Shown here: positions 10,750-23,628 of the stretch, in pieces | Numbering within the stretch: the first letter of the stretch is position 1 | How the letters are laid out: the number at the start of each line of letters is the position of its first letter | Origin: Chromera velia | Taxonomy: Eukaryota; Sar; Chromeraceae | Direction: 5' to 3' | NCBI GenBank assembly: GCA_018398765.1 | Contig: JAHBMJ010000879.1 | Location: forward strand, 1 to 39,195 | DNA: 39,195 nucleotides | Notes under the pieces: model-generated | What the model was told of the DNA's origin: nothing | The model's input: the letters and a program-made list of their open reading frames with translations, nothing else | Database searches by the model: none | Translations under genes and position numbers: made by a program

Positions 10750-12060
10750 AAAGGGACGCGTGCTTGCGACGTCACGGTTGTCATAGCCCGTGCTCCCGTT
10801 GCCGAGTCCGGCATCGTAAAGGGAATGGACACACACAAAACTTATTATTCGATCAAGCTAGGTCGTACAGGGAAAATCTTCTCAGTGATCAATATTATGA
10901 TATATTATGACAATATACTACAATATACTGATTACTAGACTAATTATAAGTAATCATAAGTTATTCAGAGAGGTCGGGACCTTAGCAAACATTCACGCAC
11001 GTTGACGCTGTACTGGTGCAGGTAGATGCAAGATTCTATTACTATTAGTTACCATACAATAAGTAAAACTAGAAGTAAAATACAGAGCCTCAAACAAAAT
11101 CTACTAGGAAATCCTGTAACAAAGAAAAATAGAAAAGCAATAGAGTTTATAAAACACTTTAAAAAACTGCAGAAGACAACACATACTAACCTTTAGGCGC
11201 GGTGTTATGAAGAAGCGTCATGGTATCGATCAAAAAAATAATTTATCGCCCTAGTGGCACTTTCTAATTTCTGAATTGAATTATGAACCCGTGTAGGCCG
11301 AATTAAAGGCCGCCGAAAATGCTGTACAGTGTCGCCGCCGACTTGGTGCTACTGAATGTCGGCTTTTCATTTCAAAAGGATCCTCAGTTTCCTAAAGTAG
11401 ATCCTCCACGATGCCAATCGATCGGCAGATTGGCGTATGACGCCCCGTTTTGTCACCGTGCGGGTCTGACAAAGAAAGAGAAGACCTCCGAAACCCGACA
11501 GTGCTGCACGAAACAGACACAGAAACAAATGGAAAGAATGCGTGTAAGCGGAGAAAAGAAACCACGCGACCAGAGCATAAGTGCATAGAGTCAAGGACTT
11601 GAATAGATAATGCATGAATAGATTTGTTCTTTCCCCTCGACAGTCTATGTCCAAAAGACTTTCTCCACCTAACGGGGTGATTCCATGCTCGGACCGGTTT
11701 TGGAAAGACCAGCTGCCCCCCCCCCTCCCATGCTTCCTTCCGATACCTCGCATTGCCATTTCATGGTCCTGACGCACCTTCAGGGGTGAAGCCAGGAGGG
11801 GGCGCAGAACAGAAGAGCAGAGCCCTGCAAAACGACACCAACAAAAGCACACCGACACCGATACCACGCTGCAGTGGTGAACAAACAAATACGAATTCGG
11901 ATTGCGCAGAATGACCCGAACCCCCCCGTCCCTTCCCTCGCGATCGAATTCATTCACTCTGATGGTCTGTCTGAGTGTGTGGACACACGTCTTTTCATTG
12001 GACGGACACTCATGCATGGATGCGCAGTCTCAGACGTATCCCTTAATTTCTTTGTCGCCC
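10750..12060. other. Intergenic region, AT-rich core, no gene seen
   Basis: From about 10850 to 11300 the sequence is AT-rich with many ATATTA/TATTAT words and looks like an old repeat, but I found no clear terminal repeats. From 11300 to 12060 composition returns to the genic background. Open frames there carry no recognisable motif and have no splice partners that I could find. Confidence 0.5.
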
Positions 12061-12100
12061 GAACACACACACAAGCTCTCTCTCTCTCTCGCTCCCTCTC

Positions 12101-12218
<118 letters not shown>

Positions 12219-12415
12219 GAGAAAGTTTTCGACAATCACCGACGAGCAATGATTCAGCGTTTTCTCTGGTCTGGAGTAAAGAAACTATGGGGGGCAGGTA
12301 GAAGAGAATATGAATTGCCTCTCAAGTCAACTCTGTCTCTTGTGTCCAGAATCCTTTTCGGTCATGATGTGCACGTGCCGAAGATTGAATTCAACCTTGC
12401 GCGGATCGACACATC

Positions 12416-12765
12416 TTACACACCCGACAATCTTCCTTTTGGCCGACCGTCGTCTCCGTGCGGAGATGAAGAAAGGTCTCCTCCCTCCTTTTGTGGCCGT
12501 GGTGCTGCGCAAGCGCTCCCACTTGTGTTTTTGTCCAGAGGAGGAGGGGGCATAGGAGAAGAGGAAGCCGACCTCTCTGCACAGTCTGCTTCAGCCGTCC
12601 GGCTGGATACCCAGCAGGTCACTGCATGCAGTGGACGTTGCAAAAGAAAAACCCGTGAAGCGGGGACATTTGATAGAAAATGATACCAAGGACAATTAAG
12701 TCGACTCCAGCAAGAAACGCTGGCAAACAGACGGACAGACGCACGCTCTCCTCTCTCTCTCTCTT

Positions 12766-12800
<35 letters not shown>

Positions 12801-12816
12801 GACACACGCACGCACA

Positions 12817-12881
<65 letters not shown>

Positions 12882-15800
12882 GGAGAGCCTCCATTGCCCC
12901 CATCTTTGAAAGCGCACATACATCCAACACATCAGCACCAGTCACTCCACACACATCTATACACACGCACGCGCGTACCTTCACAGGCGGCAGAGGTCTC
13001 ACCCGACGCACGGAGGCCCAGGGATCCACTGAAGAGAACTTCGGAAGGAACAGACAGTCGTCTCTCCTTCTCGTCACCTACAGACCCCCTCCCCCTACCA
13101 GGACGGATGAAACTGCACATAAGTGTGAGAGGCACAGATACTTGCTCGACACTGGTACTGCTCCTGCTCTGTCCAAACGCACGATGTGCCTTCCGGGATT
13201 CTTCATCTCCTTTGTGGTCCTCTCCCCCCTTTTTCTTCTCCGGAATCCCCGATTCCTTTCCTCCTCCACCTTTTTCCTCCTCTCCTTCACTGATATCCCC
13301 TCGAGGAAAAGGGATCAGAGGGAACTCTCGTCGACGCCGCTGAGGCTTTTTCTTCGGCGCGCCCTGGTTCCCTTTTCTCTTTGGAACACCCAGCCTTGTG
13401 GGACCGTTCTGCTGCGGTTTTTCGCCGGCTGCTTCGTTGTCTGAATCTGACAAATCAACAACTGACGCAGGCTCAGACGGGTTGGCATGCAAACGAGTCC
13501 CCCTCCCTCTTCCCCTACCCCGCCCCCTCCACCTCAAAATCATCGCTCTTCTTCTTTTTCCATTGTCTTCCCCTATTACTTCAACCGAGCCATCACTAGA
13601 CTCCTCCTCCCCCTGCCCTGATGCAGAGAGACCCCCTTCTGGAACCTCTGCAGAGGGGTGTGGGGGTACATGAAGGTCCGATGAATTCGACGCGACCCTT
13701 CGCTTCTTGCCCGCTCCATCTCCCCCACCCTCTCCCGGAGCTCTGCCAATATCCCCCTCTGTTGCATCCCCACTTTCCCCTCGCCCCTGCCCACGTCCCT
13801 CCCCTTCTCGTCTCTCCTCCGCCTCTGCGTCTGCCTTTCTCTTCAACCGAAGTCCCTCAAATCCCTCAGCAGGGCCCTTCCCTCCAGAGTCCCCTGAGGC
13901 ACTGGCGGCAGGCGATGGGGAACGGGGGCGGCGGGGCTCCGGAGAAGGAGAGGCTGACGAGAGGGACACCGCGCGGCTTGCAGGAGCAGGGGACAAGCGG
14001 ACACCACCAGAAGGGGAAGGTAGGCCCGCCCTCGGCCCCTGGGTCAGCGTCACGCGCCGGGGTGGGGGTGGAGGCGATAAACGCACATGCATTTTCGGTT
14101 CTTCAGTTGTGGATGGAGCACCTGGCCTAGCTGTGAGCACGGCGTGTGTGCCTTTTCTTGCACGGAGAATGACTTCAGAGGAACCCCCGGCGTTCGGATG
14201 GTCCCCGCTCGGTGGGGAAAGAGAAAGGGAGTTCTGCCGCAGAGAAGAAGGAGAGTGTGCCAGAATCTCATGGTTGCTGGCTTGTCTCCTTGTGGTCTCT
14301 GTCTGCTCCTCGTTGTCGTTTTGCGCATTGGATTTTGAATCCTCTTCTTCTTCTTCGGAATCAGAAGAGATCAACTCCCCCTGCTCCAACTCTGCATAGG
14401 ACTGCTGGTGCGTCTTGCTCCTCCCTGCTTTGGGACTCTGCTTCAACGTGACTGCCGGAAGCAGAACTGAACTACTGCTACTACTGCTACTGCTGGGTTG
14501 AGCGTGATGAGCGGTGGGGGGGGGGGACTTTAAGGGTAAGTCCTCGTAGCCAGCAGGCACGCGAAGGGACGGGGGTACGAGCTGCGGTTTCGGTTCGGGG
14601 ACACTCTCCCACCCTTGGGCGAAGGCCGCCAAATGCTCCCATGCAGCCGCAGGGCCAGACGGTCCCTTGTCCCTAATGCGGACCGATATGTTGTCCCCCT
14701 TTTTATTTTCCGCTCCTGTCAGTCGTTTCTGCCGGCACAGAACGGAGGGTACAAGAGCGTGCAACTCCAGCTGGAGGGTCTCCAGTGACCTTATGAGAGA
14801 CCCAAAACAGTCGGCAGACATCTCAGAAGGCGCCCAACCACTTACGCGCACAGATATAGAAACGCTGACCGAGAGACCGAGCCTCAATGGAAGTACATGC
14901 AGCAGAGACACCCCCCCCCCCCCACCGTGAGGCAGAAGACTAGACAGACGAGTCGACTCTCCGGCTGCGTCTGCTTGTTGGACCCAGCTTGGCCTTGCCC
15001 CCGATGGGAGAGCAGCTGGAAGGAGAGACATGCTCTCCTCATGCATCGAGCTTCCACTCAGGGATACCCAGGCACATGATTTTCCGTCCCCCTCCCTCTC
15101 CCGACCATGAATGCGACTACCTTCCCTTTCAATTCCCCCTGCAACACAACTGACCGTCCCGGATAAGTCCGAAGACACAGATAGAAATGGGTGGGAATTT
15201 GTCCATTTGCGCACGCGAATGGCCTTCTCACCCGAGTACGCTAAGCCTAGTTTAAAGGAAAGCAAGCCGAGGGGCGCGATCATCCAAGGCTGTTGCTGCA
15301 CAGCGGAAACTCCAATCGGAGTTCTCCGTGGAGCGGAAACAAAAGATCTTACCCCACAGTCTGGCCACTCCAGATTCTGCTGAACCTCTAGTGCCCTATC
15401 GGGAATGGATAAGAAATGCCTCTCAAGCAAGGAGCGCGCTTGGGGCAGTCTCTCCAAATACAAGGGGCCAGGAGGAGATTTGTACCCCACTCTTTCTTTA
15501 CAACAGACACAATTTGAAACTTCACCCTGGTCCCAAGCAGCGCCAGAGTCTGTTGGCACATCAACGCCCAGGAAGCATCTTCCGCAATACGAACAGCAAA
15601 GCGGCGCACGCAGAAGCACAGAGGCAAGAGCCGCTCGAGCCCCTCCGACACAATCTCTGCAAAGCAAAGAAGCATTTGACATCAACCCAAGCATCTTTTC
15701 ATTCCCTGATAAGTCGGCATCGTCCCTCTTTACCCCCATCTGACTCCCTTCTGTCTGTCCTCCCACAGCCTGACCCCCACACCCCCACACCCCTAGAAAC

Positions 15801-16385
15801 GTCCACAGTCTCCCTACCAAAGTCGCAACCGATCTGAAGTCGTCGAGTGCTTCCTGTAGACGATTGGCAGCGGAGAGCTCCAAGCCCCCCTTCTCGGCCA
15901 AAGATACGAGTTTCTCCTCTGCACTATCATGCGAGAAGGATGCCGTTCTCTTTGTCGCAACGGTTCCATCTCGGTCTTCCATCACTAGACGAAGACGGCA
16001 AAAGAGCCTCAACGAAGATACCAAGACCTGCACACAAGGAGGGAGCATGGAAAATCAGTCGAGCTCCAGGAGAAAGACAGTGCTGATCTGCAGATGGTTC
16101 AGATAACCGGCTCAGTGAATGACAGCAGAAAGCAAAGAAAAAGAGATGAATCAGAGTACAGTCAGGTGACAGACAAGACTATGTGACTTGACAGGCAGAC
16201 AGACAGATAGACAGAGAGGCAGAGAGAAGCAGAAGCAGCCACACAGACGACAGGGCGGGGAGACGCTTCTCCTCTGTTTTTTTCCTTTCGTTTCCTTTTG
16301 TTCGCCATTCACCCAAACCCTTTTCCTGTGGTGGGTCCTGCACAGCGTTGTTTCCTTCAGATTTCAATCCTTTGAGTCAGGTCTC

Positions 16386-16424
<39 letters not shown>

Positions 16425-16458
16425 GAGAAACAAACAAACAAACAAAGGAAGACAGAAA

Positions 16459-16492
<34 letters not shown>

Positions 16493-16513
16493 AATAAAGA
16501 AAGAAAGGAAAAC

Positions 16514-16551
<38 letters not shown>

Positions 16552-16553
16552 GG

Positions 16554-16592
<39 letters not shown>

Positions 16593-16622
16593 AAAGAAAG
16601 AAAGAAAGAAAGAAAGAAAGAA

Positions 16623-16654
<32 letters not shown>

Positions 16655-16694
16655 GAGAAACAAACAAACAAACAAACAAAGAAAGGAAGACACA

Positions 16695-16726
<32 letters not shown>

Positions 16727-19700
16727 AAAAAGAAAGAAAGAAAAAAGAAAGAAAGAAAGAAAGAAAGAGACAAATATCATGACAGGAAGACCGACCAGAG
16801 CGCACTCAGACCCGACAAAGTTCCTCAATCCAATCGTTCTACAAATCTCCTCTGTCTCCACTGCATTATGCAGTGACTGCTGCACCATACTCAAATGAAC
16901 AGACCGAATGTTCGTCTGAACGCTTTCCAGACTTTCCAGCAGCCGCTCCATCCCTTCGACTGCCTCATTCAATGAACAAGATCCCCGCGCGCTCATGGCT
17001 TCTCTAGACGTGCCTGGTTCCAGACACAGAACATTCCGAAGAAGGGGCAAAGCACGCCCGGTCAAATCCACTACGTGAGCAAATAATGAAAACATCGAAG
17101 CATCAAGATCACCCAAGATGGCCCCGTAAGGCCGCAGTGTGGGTATCAACTTTCTCATCTTTCTCTCTGCAGGAGACGGAGAGGGTTCTCCCTCTTCCTC
17201 AACAATCTCGACTAGATTTTCTGCGTCGGAGCTCTCAGACCCTTCGGAGATGTCCACCGCAATCTGCTGAAGGATTTCTTCCCCCACCTCTTTTGAGGCT
17301 CTTCCCTTTCCTTTGCTGCTGCGGCGACCTCTGCTGCGCGCCGACTGAGACTTCGCCTCGCTCTTGGCCTCTGTCTTCAAACTAACTGCAGAGGGAAAAC
17401 GAGAGAGAGGAAACGGAGTGGAAATATCCGCCGCCACACTGCCATCAGAGACATCCGAAATGCTCGACATGCCACTCAAGTCTGAAGAACCTTTTTTCGA
17501 CCCAGACTCTTTTTCAGTACCCCCAACATCGAAAGTACCCCAAGGACCAGAAGGACCAACTGATGCCCATGCTCCTCCCATGTCAGTGGGACGCCGTTCA
17601 AAGCGCCGTCTCTTCTTCCAAACCCTTTCCTCCACACCCGACTCTCCAATACTCTCGTCTCTGTCATCGACGCACAGCCACACCCAGGCTAAGGCACCGC
17701 TCCCTTCTTTTGTATTGGCGTCAGGGGTGGCCTTCGGAGCGTTGGATGCCTCGGGAGGCGACAGTCTCCGCTCTGCACCCACACCACCGCCCCGATCCCG
17801 CGAGCCCGAGGCAGACGCCAAGAGCTGGAGGACAAAGTCATCTTCCGGACACCTGTTTTTCTCCTCTCCTTGCAGCACTTCACTCTCCCCGCTATCACTC
17901 AGTGCGGGCAGGAGTGTGTTGGCACTGATTAGTCGGGACGGAGGAGGGTGGAGACTAATCAAGTCAACTGCCTGCTTGGGAGTGCAGAAACCCGGCAGGA
18001 GGGGGAAGGGGCCCTCAAGGAGTCTGCGTCTCTCCCTCTCCGTCTGCCGACCCTCAATCACGGACCCAGCCTTCATGCCCGCAAGAGCACTAGGGCTCCA
18101 GTGTGCCATCACCGAGAGGGGTGGGAACAGACCAGGGTAAAGACGGCGGAAAAGAGGTAATTGGAGGATAAGAGCGGCAGGTACCTGTGAGACCAGCGTA
18201 GGCGCTTTCGGAAGGGCGTTACAGAAGAGAACGGAGTGAAGGAGTCTCTGGCGGTCATCGGTGGCTGAAGAGAAATCCTCGGGCCCGACAAGCCGATCGA
18301 TAGCTCGGCAGGTCTCCTGAGGGTGCCGTTTCCCTATCCTCTGCATAGCTCTGCAATGTAGAAAAAAAAAGGAAAAAGCACAGCAATCATGTCGCTAAGG
18401 TAGACTGCTTGTTGGAACTCACGATGTCTCCTCTGTCTGTTTGCTTCGCTTCGGGGCTATGGGTTCTCTCTCTCTCTCACTCACTCACTCAGTGTCTCCT
18501 CTGCAGTGGGTGTGGTGGGGGCTGGATGGGGCAAAGGCAAAACAAAGAATGAGAAAAACCGAGGCCGAAGGCAGGAAATAGAAGCCAAGAAGCACGAAAA
18601 CAAAAAAGAACCAAGAAAAGATCAAAAGCTAAAGCAAGGAATGGAAGAATGAAAGAAATACTGCAAGGGAGAATGAATACCCCCTCCGAGAGCCCACCAG
18701 GCAGCATGCTCACTGACCGAGCTACTGCCCGGAGGTCCTTCAGAATCCACGGAGACACAGAAGGGTCACTCAGAGAGGTCACGGAGAACATGAGTGCCTC
18801 CTGTTTCTGTTGGGGAGCGAGAGTGGCGCCTCCAAAGAGAGAGATCAGCACAAGCCTGCACAAAGGTTTGGGAGGACAAAAACGCAAACCCACACATGCA
18901 AAAAAAGACGAAAGGGCTACGGAAGCGGAAAGCATGAAAAAACGCCTCAGCGAATCGGAAGGACCCAAATGGGAATAGTCGATCAATTGACGCAAGTCAT
19001 GATGGACGCACAGGGGAGGCTTGCAAGTACGTTCATGCGCACACTCGAAAGCGGCCATCGAAAATGCGCGCAATTGATGAAGGATCGAAGACCGCCAATT
19101 CCTCTTTCTTGCCACCCTGCCTGCCTCTCTGCCTGCCTGCTTACCTTGCCCTCTTGCACCTGTCTCGGAGACCTTGTACGGTTTTCTTCAGAGCCCCGTC
19201 CTTCAGAGGCCTTCGTCTGGAAGTCAGGACAAGAAGTCGAGCTGCCGCCCTTCTGACTTGCAGCGCCTCGTCGCCTAGAAGTTCCAGAAGAGGCTGGTGG
19301 AGTGCATCGAGAACTGCAGGCAGCAAGAAAGTTTCCCGAAGATGCAGGGCCAACTCACTTTTTTTGGTTGAGAAACCGATCTCCTGTGTCACTCAGTAAC
19401 TTGAAGAGGGCTCTGGAGGGCATCGAGAATCGAAGCGAACAGTTGGAGGAGCGTTGCGTCCTAGATGCGTGAGAACTCAAGAAGCGAGACAGTACGCATG
19501 TGTCAGTGTGTAAATGCATCGGGGCGTGCAGGATGGGATGGGTTGACACGGCAAGGAAGGCACCTCTTGAGAGGGCTGTTGAGGTGAAACCCGCAAGAAA
19601 GAAAAAGGGTGCTTTCGGACAGGAAATAAAAGAGGCGAAGGAGAAAAGACGCAACCGACGGACTCAAGTCAGGTTCTGATTGCGGCACATCTACAGACAA

Positions 19701-21732
19701 CAGAGCGCCACCTCTGTTGGGTCCTGCAGACTCGAGAACCATGCGGCGCGTTGACGACGGTGCTTGCGCAAGAGCTGCCTCGGTCATCGTCTCCCTTGCC
19801 ATTCCTCCAGCAGACACAGGCGGAGGAGCCTGAGTACCCCATCGACTTCTTTTCTGCCCTCCTCCTCTACCCCCCCGTCCTCCTATGTTGCTGTTGGTTT
19901 GATAAAACCCGGACACTTTTCCCTCCGGAAGAGAACCCACGCCAACGGTCTCGTTCTCTCTTCTTAAGGCGGCCCCAAAGGGCAAATTTTGCAGAACCGA
20001 AGCCACGCTCCGGAGAGCGGCGACTCTCGTCTCTGGGTGTTCGTCGTCGATGGCGAAGAGGAGACACCTGCAAAGTTTCATTCATCCCGCGAGAGAATCA
20101 TTCGGATTTTCCGGACAGAGGAGGCCCGCAGCTCGTGATTGAAAGCAGAAAATGCGGTTGCTGCCGAATAACGCAGACTGCGAAATGTCTCCCATAAAAT
20201 TTTCGGAGTCAGCGGCTGACGAGGCTGGTCATAGCAATGCGAATAAACGCAGGTAATCGTGGGTGAGTGGGTGGGTGGGAAGGAGAACGAGAAGAAGCGC
20301 TGTGCAGATGGATGACTCATGCGTTTGGAGGCGATGGGATTGTCGATCTGGTCCTGTCGTCTCTTTTGGCGATACGAAAATGATTCACAAAAACTTCGAG
20401 ACAGATACACTTCCACCAAAGCACTCACTCATCCAACCTTGCATGTGTACGGAAAATGCTTTCCACGGAATCACTCAGAAATACATACTCACACAACCTC
20501 CGAACAGCTCCTGGACTGCCCATGCAGGTTGCAGACCAAAGTCAGACAGAAAAGAAAAGAAAAGAACGACATGGCTGACCCCCAAATGTCTGCCGTCTTG
20601 ATTTGGCCCCACCGATTTCTTTCTGCGTCCCCGTCTCCTGCTGCAGCACCTTCAGCTTGCGCCAATTGAATATCGTCAGTGCGCCCCCACATGGGAGCTC
20701 TGTCTCCCCCTGTACCTGTCTCCGTCTCCATCTCCGCCTGCCCCCCCACCTGGAGGTCCATCTCGGGCCTCCAGACAACAGAGGGCCCCTTTTCCTTCTC
20801 TCTGCCACCGCCGCTGGCGCCCTCGACGCGAGGTCTCTTCTCACCCCGGGGACCCCGCCCTTCTCCTTGCGCCACCGCTCCCGCCACAGGGACGTATCTG
20901 TTCTTCTCGAAAAAGGGGGGCTTCAAAAGGGCAACAAGGAGAAGGGCGAGGGGACTCCGGAACGATCGTGCAGAGTGCAAAGCGTACCTGTGACAGACAG
21001 AAGAGTGGTGACGAAAGGAAGGAAAAGAGCAGGAGGAAGAGTGAAAGTGGCGCCCAAACCAAGTGCACTTCTGTTTTATCAATCCGAGCAGCCTTCAGGC
21101 TGAATCCTCCTCTCTCTCGCTTCCCTGAATGTAGGTAGATAAACAAATTCCAACTCGGCATGGCAGTCAACAGTAAATCGACCGAAAAGCACCGCAAAAA
21201 ACGACTGACTAACCATTCAAGGGGGAAGGGTCCAAGTGTGCGTGTCAAATCTGCAGCCCTCAATGCCTCCAACCCTCCTGTCAGCACTTCCCCTGACCCC
21301 TCTTGCTCCTTTTCCTTCTCTCGCCTTCTCAGCCGCGACCCTTCCCACACAACTGCCTGCATTCCCTCCACAACCAGACGACCGAATGCCGACACAGCCA
21401 GCCGACGGACACGCCTGTCAAAGTCACCTGCAAGTGAGTGAGAAGCGGTACAGAGAGAGAACATCATAAGATGCACACGTCCGTTTGCGTGGGTGTATTC
21501 ACGCACTTACTTTTATACGCACAAAATCACACGTGCGCGCGCCTAGCTACTCTTCCTCCTTTCCTTTCTGACAAAATCTCCTCCCATCCTCCCACCCTTT
21601 TGTCTTCGTAAAAGAAAGAAAAGTTCCTCATCGCAGGGCGACCTTTGGGGGTTGAACCTTTGTGTGGTGGCATTCAAGAGAACCCTCTCCAACGCAAATT
21701 TACCCGAGACACACGCAGGGACGCACGGACGA

Positions 21733-21764
<32 letters not shown>

Positions 21765-21792
21765 GAGAGGGAGAGAGAGAAAGAGGGAGAGG

Positions 21793-21847
<55 letters not shown>

Positions 21848-22919
21848 GGAGAGGTGTGTCATCAAAGAAAAATTGAGTCCACAGAACGCATCAGAAACAC
21901 GCAGGGGGAGACACAGGCAGACACACAGAACGACAGGAAGGCAGACAGACCCATGAGGGAGGCCAGGAAACATCCAGAATTGCCTATCGAAGGGGGGGGG
22001 TTCCAGAGTTTTCTGCTTGGGAGAGGAAGTTCAAGTCCGTCGCAGACCCGCACCCACTCCTCTTCTGTCTCCCCCCCCTTTCCCTTCTCAAGAGACCCTG
22101 AAGGTCTCACATCGTCTCGTGGGCCCCCCCCTATCCGTATGGACCGGAACTTTTCCTCCAGCCAGGAATAGAAGGAGCATAAAAGTGACACCGCAACAAA
22201 AATCTCAGGAAGTGTCTTTGTTTTACACTCTTTCTGCACACTGTCTGTCGACCTCGTGTCCCTCAAACAACAGTCGAGGAGAAGACTGAAGTCTGCCAAC
22301 ATCCGGAAAAAAACGTTCCTCAGACGAAGCACAACTGCTCTCCGTAGACACCGCCTCGGAGAATCTCCTCCCGCCGGGACCGCCTCGTGTGAGGCTGCTG
22401 CCGGAGAGGCTGCCAAGACGGACGCGGACAGCGCCAGGCAGGCGTCCCTCGCCATCTCTAAGCATGGAGGCAGAAGCGACTGGATCCTCTGCGGCGGGAT
22501 GGTCACTGTCGTCTGCAAGTTCTGCCAAGTCGTTGCGGTTGCCCCCAGCCTTTCGTCCCCCATGTGCACGGCAAACCAGCTGCAACACGCGGGAGACAAA
22601 AGGTGACACAAAACGAATTTCCCACTTTTGAATTCCTATCCACATACAACGTTCCACTAGCAGCTGCTTCTACGAATGACACACGGGGCGAAAAGAACAC
22701 GCAAGCCCGCTCTGATCCCTCCATCCCTCCCTATAAACCGACCGTATTTCCCCGCCCAGCTGTTCAAGTCGTGCCACGAGATGCTCCCTCTCATCAGGGA
22801 GGGCCCCGGCAGAGGCAGCAAGGGGGAGGGCCCCGGCAGACATGAGTGCTGTAGAGGCGAGCGGCAGCCTACACCCCTAAGGAAAAATTCAACTCAGCGA
22901 AGCTGCCACGGAGTTCCAT
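12416..22919 (-). CDS. Integrator complex subunit 4-like HEAT-repeat protein, 11 exons
   Basis: If the call is right, the product is a scaffold of the nuclear Integrator complex, which cleaves snRNA and nascent transcripts. My model, on the minus strand, is 22919-22875, 22512-22242, 21427-21214, 20987-20580, 20067-19656, 19460-19393, 19357-19160, 18855-18681, 18340-16817, 16027-12979 and 12621-12416. Phases agree throughout (6570 nt, ending in TAA). Exons 2-9 encode HEAT-like helices with DFDRRVRRLAVSAFG, DDEHPETRVAALRSVASVL and GDEALQVRRAAARLLVL, spaced as in animal INTS4. A KAPTLVSQVPAAL segment matches the conserved block after the HEAT domain. From about residue 1600 the chain is disordered and Ser/Glu/Arg-rich, with basic clusters, an RG run and two SUMO-interaction-like cores (VVDLSDSD, VEVIGED). 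The length is about twice that of the human protein. The start is uncertain, because the first exon's frame is open up to 23225. Alternatively it is another nuclear HEAT scaffold. Confidence 0.6.
12740..12880. repeat. Compound (CT)n(CA)n(GA)n microsatellite in last intron
   Basis: CT repeats run into CA repeats and then GA repeats within the intron 12622-12978 of the Integrator-like gene. On the minus strand this reads as CT, GT and GA, which could act as an extended pyrimidine tract for the last exon. Confidence 0.93.
16384..16775. repeat. Long (GAAA)n tetranucleotide array in an intron
   Basis: Nearly 390 bases of GAAA units are interrupted by short CAAA and GGAA variants, and an internal segment with GAGAAACAAACAAACAAA occurs twice (about 16425 and 16652). 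It lies inside the intron 16816-16028 of the minus-strand gene, where it reads as a TTTC pyrimidine run. Phe/Ser-Phe-Leu and Lys-Lys-Glu-Arg translations are artefacts. Confidence 0.95.
21734..21846. repeat. (AC)n(AG)n microsatellite in an intron
   Basis: About 28 bases of AC repeats are followed by about 80 bases of imperfect AG repeats, within the intron 22241-21428 of the Integrator-like gene. On the transcribed strand it reads as CT followed by GT. Confidence 0.93.
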
Positions 22920-23225
22920 GAAGCGGCAGAGAGGACCAGAGCTCAGTTTGGGCGTTGCAACGGAGAAACGTATGGTTTCGGATGCTTGCAGGATTGACGT
23001 GTAAATGCCGTCTCCGTCTCCGATCTGAATACAAGAATTGCGCAGCCTTCCACCACAATGGTTGACATTCAAATCTAAATACCTACTGAGATCAGAGAAG
23101 AATCGGTCAGGTGCAAGTCTGATGAGCGTGTGGAAGAGTTCGCAGATCGAGTCGTCAAACGAAACTGGCGCTCTCCAGCGTGAAGACAGAGAATCTTTTT
23201 CAAACAGTTCGGCGCAGCAAATCAA
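22920..23225 (-). other. Open frame upstream of the Integrator-like gene, possible 5' exon
   Basis: The frame used by exon 1 of the minus-strand gene stays open from 22919 up to 23225, where a TAA at 23228-23226 closes it. It contains no ATG, but its residues look protein-like (for example ICELFHTLIRLAPDRF). It could be the 3' part of a larger first coding exon, entered by splicing at an AG such as the one before ACTTGCACC, or it could be 5' leader. I cannot decide from sequence alone. Confidence 0.35.
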
Positions 23226-23628
23226 TTACAGAATGTCAAGCCAGCGTCATGCAGTATACCAGTGTATTGATAGATATGCGTAAAAGCTGTGTGTGCGTTT
23301 CTCACAATTGAATCAGGTAGGTCCACACGTTGAAGATCGTCGAGTGATGTAGAGTGATGTCGAGGACACATCTGTGTGGTACGTTGGGGGGCGCCAATTC
23401 AAATCACGCGGCGGCGGCGGCGCGGCATCCGTAGACCTGCATGATCGAACGCGCGCCGGCCGGAGACGTGCAGCGACATGTGTGCCCTCCAGCTGACTCT
23501 CACTCAGTGACGCTGACAGTTATAAATACCATGGCAGTCCAGTTAGCTGGAATCTGTTGTAGGATGCCCTCGTTGCATGCGCTGTCTCAACCGTTGAGGA
23601 CTGTGCTGTGAAATGAATTTGATCAAAA
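23226..23628. promoter_or_regulatory. Divergent promoter region with TATA box
   Basis: The spacer between the divergent Integrator-like gene (left, minus) and PsbP-like gene (right, plus) contains a very GC-rich block (about 23395-23470, with GGCGG triplet repeats and CGCGCGCCGGCCGG). A clean TTATAAATA follows at about 23520-23528, 100 bases before the PsbP-like ATG at 23629. Position and composition suggest a shared promoter; the TATA box is oriented for the plus-strand gene. Confidence 0.5.

Noticed and set aside
12894-15837. Pro/Ser-rich plus-strand ORFs opposite the Integrator-like 3' exon
   Set aside because: They are antisense shadows of a 3-kb minus-strand exon with matched splice phases on both sides.
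16188-16898. Lys/Glu/Arg-rich and Phe/Ser/Leu-rich ORFs over the GAAA repeat
   Set aside because: They are pure microsatellite translation inside an intron; a membrane protein reading of the Phe/Leu frames is an artefact.
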